From assembly GCA_024642445.1 (NCBI GenBank), contig JAHEBG010000028.1, positions 1,689 through 9,325 on the forward strand: 7,637 nucleotides of DNA. The letters are read 5' to 3'. Positions within the stretch are counted from its first letter, which is position 1, and each line of letters starts with the position of its first letter. Below are positions 5,362 through 7,637 of this stretch, one piece after another. A model generated the notes under the pieces. That model did not search any database. It had not been told where the DNA came from and saw nothing but the letters and a program-made list of their open reading frames with translations. This DNA is from Gammaproteobacteria bacterium. Lineage in GTDB: Bacteria > Pseudomonadota > Gammaproteobacteria > Xanthomonadales > Xanthomonadaceae. The translations under genes and the position numbers were made by a program.

Positions 5362-5398
5362 GGGTCCGGATGCCACTTTGAATGGAAAATAAAATTTA

Positions 5399-5530
5399 AT
5401 GAAAAACGACCTATATTTTTTTCATGGCGTGCAAAACAGCGAAAGTGCGCAACTTTTTGAGGCGTTTCAGGCACTGGCCGCAGCCGGATATCTGCAGCCT
5501 TTTGAAGGCACAACTCAAGAACCTTGTTAG
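5399..5530 (+). CDS. Hypothetical 43-residue protein
   Basis: ATG at 5399, TAG at 5528-5530; an in-frame TAA at 5390-5392 fixes the start. I do not recognise the product. It begins MKNDLYFFHG, continues with a helix-like stretch (SESAQLFEAFQALAAAGYL) and ends in a single cysteine. It has no signal peptide or membrane segment. The only Shine-Dalgarno-like bases are GGA, 12 bases upstream, which is weak. Support comes from layout: a promoter candidate 31 bases ahead and the bidirectional hairpin at 5560-5588 behind it. Third-position GC is about 40%, lower than I would expect of a native gene here, so it may be acquired, decayed or spurious. Confidence 0.3.
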   Translation: MKNDLYFFHGVQNSESAQLFEAFQALAAAGYLQPFEGTTQEPC

Positions 5531-5554
5531 CTTTGCTCAGTGGATTTCGTTGCG

Positions 5555-5588
5555 AAAAAAAACAACCGCCGGAATCCGGCGGTTGTTT
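5555..5588 (-). terminator. Intrinsic terminator of gcvH, usable in both directions
   Basis: CAACCGCCGG (5563-5572) and CCGGCGGTTG (5576-5585) form a perfect 10-bp stem around the loop AAT, extendable by A/T pairs to 13 bp. On the minus strand eight T's follow (5562-5555), 36 bases after the gcvH stop codon. On the plus strand TTTATAT follows, so it could also end a transcript carrying the 43-codon ORF. Confidence 0.88.
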
Positions 5589-5620
5589 ATATACAAAATT
5601 TGGCGGCATGCAGGCCGAGA

Positions 5621-6016
5621 TTAATGCTCGTCGTCTTCAATCAGGGCAGCGTAGTCATCGGGTGAAAGCAAATCGTTGAGCTGATCGGCATCATCTATGG
5701 CAACTGTGAAAATCCAGCCTTCACCGTACGCATCTTCATTGATGGTTTCCGGCTTGTCGCTCAGGGCTTCATTGACGGCGGTAACGGTACCGCTGACCGG
5801 ACTGTAGACATCCGAGGCGGCTTTGACCGACTCGACTACTGCGGCTGCATTGCCTAAGGTTACGGTATCGCCAACAGCCGGTAATTCCACATAAACCAAA
5901 TCACCCAAGAGGGATTGGGCATGCTCAGAAATGCCGACCGTGACCTGTCCGCCGTCTTCAACGCGTGCCCACTCGTGGGATTTAAGGAATTTCAAATCGC
6001 CTGGGATTTCGCTCAT
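5621..6016 (-). CDS. gcvH: Glycine cleavage system H protein
   Basis: Lipoyl carrier of the glycine cleavage complex in the cytosol: its lipoyl arm takes the aminomethyl group from GcvP, presents it to GcvT, and is reoxidised by the L protein. The 131 residues compare with 129 in E. coli. The N-terminus ([13 protein letters not shown]) is typical. K65 in ESVKAASD is the lipoylation site, followed by [14 protein letters not shown] and a short acidic C-terminus (IEDDEH). The start ATG at 6016 has GAGAGAG at 6021-6027 as ribosome site. The gene is 71 bases downstream of gcvT on the same strand, probably in the same transcript, and a strong terminator follows. Lipoylation needs LipA/LipB or LplA, encoded elsewhere. 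All expected residues are present. Confidence 0.97.
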   Translation of the reverse strand: MSEIPGDLKFLKSHEWARVEDGGQVTVGISEHAQSLLGDLVYVELPAVGDTVTLGNAAAVVESVKAASDVYSPVSGTVTAVNEALSDKPETINEDAYGEGWIFTVAIDDADQLNDLLSPDDYAALIEDDEH

Positions 6017-6060
6017 AACACTCTCTCGTTCGGGTGATTTCGGTAAGCCTAGTTTACCCC

Positions 6061-6078
6061 TAACGCCAGCCGGCGTTA
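6061..6078 (-). other. Hairpin between gcvT and gcvH
   Basis: TAACGCC (6061-6067) and GGCGTTA (6072-6078) form a perfect 7-bp stem with a 4-base loop, 9 bases after the gcvT stop. No T-run follows, so it is unlikely to terminate. It may stabilise the gcvT mRNA or mark a processing site that sets GcvH apart from GcvT in amount. Confidence 0.5.
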
Positions 6079-6087
6079 AGTCCTGAA

Positions 6088-7173
6088 TTAAATGCCGTCC
6101 TGTGGCTTGCCGTTGCGGACGAACGGGTACTTGACTACGCGCACCGGATGCCGCTTACCACGGATGTCGACCTCGACCGCGCCGTTGTCGCCGGCCGGCA
6201 CACGGGCCAGCGCTATGGCCTTGGACAGCGTGGGCGAAAAGGTACCCGACAGAATTTCGCCTTGGCCGCTGGCCGTAAACACGGCTTGGCCATGGCGCAA
6301 CACGCCTTTTTCGTCCATTACCAGACCAATCATCTGGCGGGCATTGCCCTCGGCTTTTTGTTTTTCCAAGGCTATGCGGCCGATGAAGTTCCTGTCGGCA
6401 TCCAAGGCAACCGTCCATGCCAAACCCGCCTCATACGGGCTGACGGTTTCATCCATATCCTGTCCGTACAAGGCCATGCCGGCCTCCAGGCGCAGGGTGT
6501 CGCGGGCACCCAGACCGCACGGGCGAACACCGGCAGCGGTCAGCCGTTGCCAGAAATCGATTGCTTTGGCTTCCGGCACTATTATTTCAAAGCCGTCTTC
6601 ACCGGTATAGCCGGTGCGTGCAATGAAATAGCCATCGGCATCACAGGCAACGAACTTGCCTAATGCATCCGCCGCCACCGCCGCCTCTGCCGACAGCAGC
6701 GACATAACCTTGCTACGGGCATTCGGGCCTTGCACGGCAACCATGGCCAAATCGCTGCGCTCTTCCAGGCGAACGGCGAAATCGCCGGCAACCTTCTGCA
6801 TCCAAGCCACGTCCTTATCACGGGTGGAGGCGTTGACCACCACGCGGTAAAAAGTATCGCCCAGGTAATACACGATCAAATCGTCGATGATGCCGCCGGC
6901 CTCATTGAGCATGCACGAATACAGGGCTTTACCCGGTACAGCCAATTTGTCCACCGAGTTGGCCACCAGCAAACGCAGAAAATCACGTGCCTGATCTCCA
7001 TGCACATCAATTACGGTCATGTGCGAGACATCGAACATACCGGCATCGTTGCGCACGGCATGGTGTTCTTCAATCTGCGAACCGTAGTGAATCGGCATAT
7101 CCCAACCGCCGAAGTCAACCATTTTGGCGCCGGCATCACGGTGGGTTTGGTTCAACACAGTTTTCTGGGTCAT
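6088..7173 (-). CDS. gcvT: Aminomethyltransferase (glycine cleavage system T protein)
   Basis: Transfers the methylene carbon of the aminomethyl group held on lipoyl-GcvH to tetrahydrofolate, releasing ammonia and giving 5,10-methylene-THF. The 361 residues match E. coli (364). Family marks are [17 protein letters not shown] (15-31), DVSHM (48-52), [11 protein letters not shown] with D97/D98 (one corresponds to the functionally important Asp101 of E. coli), [20 protein letters not shown] in the folate-binding core, and a C-terminal KYPFVRNGK. The start ATG at 7173 gives the expected N-terminus; the ribosome site is weak. It lies 51 bases after the NfeD-like gene on the same strand, a gap that holds a -10-like GATAAT (7210-7205) without a convincing -35, so it may be co-transcribed or have its own weak promoter. 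No room exists for a glycine riboswitch there. gcvP is not in the window. Confidence 0.97.
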   Translation of the reverse strand: MTQKTVLNQTHRDAGAKMVDFGGWDMPIHYGSQIEEHHAVRNDAGMFDVSHMTVIDVHGDQARDFLRLLVANSVDKLAVPGKALYSCMLNEAGGIIDDLIVYYLGDTFYRVVVNASTRDKDVAWMQKVAGDFAVRLEERSDLAMVAVQGPNARSKVMSLLSAEAAVAADALGKFVACDADGYFIARTGYTGEDGFEIIVPEAKAIDFWQRLTAAGVRPCGLGARDTLRLEAGMALYGQDMDETVSPYEAGLAWTVALDADRNFIGRIALEKQKAEGNARQMIGLVMDEKGVLRHGQAVFTASGQGEILSGTFSPTLSKAIALARVPAGDNGAVEVDIRGKRHPVRVVKYPFVRNGKPQDGI

Positions 7174-7224
7174 GGGCGTCTAAATGCTCTCGCTGGAAAC
7201 GGCCATTATCGCATAGGGTGGCGT

Positions 7225-7637
7225 CTATTCTGCAGGCACAACCCGCAGAATTCCGTCTTCAACCGCCACGATACGCACCAGGCTGCCCTCAGGCATATCC
7301 GGGCCCTTGACCTGCCAATAGGCATCACCCATTTGAACCCGGCCTTCACCGTGGGCAACAGCGCGATCTAGAACAACAATCTTGCCCAGCAGTTGTTCCT
7401 GCTTCCTGTTCAACAAAGGCTGATCGGTGACTTCACCGGATTTACGGAAAAACCGCCAATACACGCCCACGGATACGAACGACAGAATCACGAACACCAG
7501 AATCTGCGCCAACAGGGGGATGGGCAAGCCAATGGCCAACAGCAGAAAAACGCCGGCGGCAGCAAAGCCGAACCACAACAACAGGATGCCGGGCGCCAAC
7601 GTTTCCAGCGCTATCAGCAGCAGTGCCGCGCAGGCCC
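7225..7637 (-). CDS. NfeD-like membrane protein (5' end beyond window)
   Basis: Small membrane protein of the short NfeD/YbbK type, in which two or three membrane helices are followed by an OB-fold domain. These proteins usually partner stomatin/SPFH (HflK-like) membrane proteins, thought to shape or organise membrane domains. The frame is open to the right edge, so the true start is a few residues outside; a TTG at 7599 is not a credible start because it falls inside a hydrophobic segment. Of the 136 visible residues, the first part is hydrophobic (ALLLIALETLAPGILLLWFG, then AAAGVFLLLAIGLPIPLLAQ and ILVFVILSFVSVGVYW) and ends in the basic RFFRK. The soluble part carries GKIVVLDRAVAHGEGRVQMG and DAYWQVKG, typical of the NfeD C-terminal domain, and ends in VVPAE. 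An SPFH gene would be expected upstream, beyond the window. The partner role is inferred from the family. Confidence 0.85.
   Translation of the reverse strand, partial: ACAALLLIALETLAPGILLLWFGFAAAGVFLLLAIGLPIPLLAQILVFVILSFVSVGVYWRFFRKSGEVTDQPLLNRKQEQLLGKIVVLDRAVAHGEGRVQMGDAYWQVKGPDMPEGSLVRIVAVEDGILRVVPAE

Larger units (their letters stand above)
4818..5620. other. 803-bp intergenic region, AT-rich in the middle, dense in hairpins
   Basis: The region lies between the starts and ends of the histone-like gene and gcvH, both on the minus strand. No protein family is recognisable in any frame. It holds the histone ribosome site, three AAACGCCC motifs, three minus-strand terminator-type hairpins (about 4958-4995, 5182-5229, 5555-5588), a smaller CGCCG/CGGCG hairpin (4942-4957), a minus-strand promoter candidate, an operator-like palindrome and a 43-codon plus-strand ORF. 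From about 5100 to 5420 it is visibly richer in A and T than any gene here. Such a long gap is unusual beside genes packed with 4-base overlaps. Confidence 0.7.

Noticed and set aside
5358..5609. Minus-strand frame of 83 codons downstream of gcvH
   Set aside because: It would start next to the gcvH stop and read straight through the gcvH terminator stem and T-run; its composition looks random.
7174..7224. Glycine riboswitch before gcvT
   Set aside because: Only 51 bases separate the genes, far too few for the aptamer, and no matching fold is seen.
7175..7227. Direct repeat GGCGTCTA (7175-7182 and 7220-7227) around the start of gcvT
   Set aside because: Only 8 bases long, with one copy inside the end of the NfeD-like coding sequence; expected by chance at this scale.

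Overview
The window reads as ordinary chromosome of a gammaproteobacterium, most likely a member of the Xanthomonadales (Lysobacterales). This rests on the gene order yqgE-ruvX-pyrB, a gcvT-gcvH pair with no gcvP beside it, and a histone H1-like Lys/Ala/Pro repeat protein, all of which I recall from that order. Base composition is moderate in the genes and clearly AT-rich in one intergenic stretch. I could not run a search, so the taxonomic call is inference. There are no tRNA or rRNA genes, insertion sequences, phage genes or CRISPR arrays.

Left block (1-2923, minus strand): yqgE, ruvX (yqgF), pyrB and an ABC-F ATPase of the YheS type form one tight transcription unit. All three junctions are 4-base ATGA overlaps, so translation is probably coupled along the chain. 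The ABC-F gene runs off the left edge. yqgE has a good -10 element so close to its ATG that a leaderless mRNA is possible.

Middle (2924-4380): a divergent gene on the plus strand encodes an exported serine hydrolase of the beta-lactamase/peptidase S12 fold, with its own candidate promoter. It converges on the histone H1-like gene, and a strong intrinsic terminator for the histone gene lies between them.

Histone gene and its upstream region (4395-5620): the histone-like gene has an excellent Shine-Dalgarno sequence and an internal 69-bp tandem duplication. Upstream of it is an 803-bp region without a recognised gene, AT-rich in its middle. It holds three minus-strand terminator-type hairpins, a minus-strand promoter candidate with a perfect TTGACA, repeated AAACGCCC motifs, an operator-like palindrome, and a 43-codon plus-strand ORF with its own promoter candidate. 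This is the part most worth a second look: it may encode a small RNA or a long regulated leader for the histone gene, and perhaps a small protein.

Right block (5621-7637, minus strand): an NfeD-like membrane protein (cut by the right edge), gcvT and gcvH. GcvT and GcvH are two of the glycine cleavage components, and a strong intrinsic terminator follows gcvH. No gene system that I would call new is evident. The interest lies in the non-coding architecture around the histone gene.
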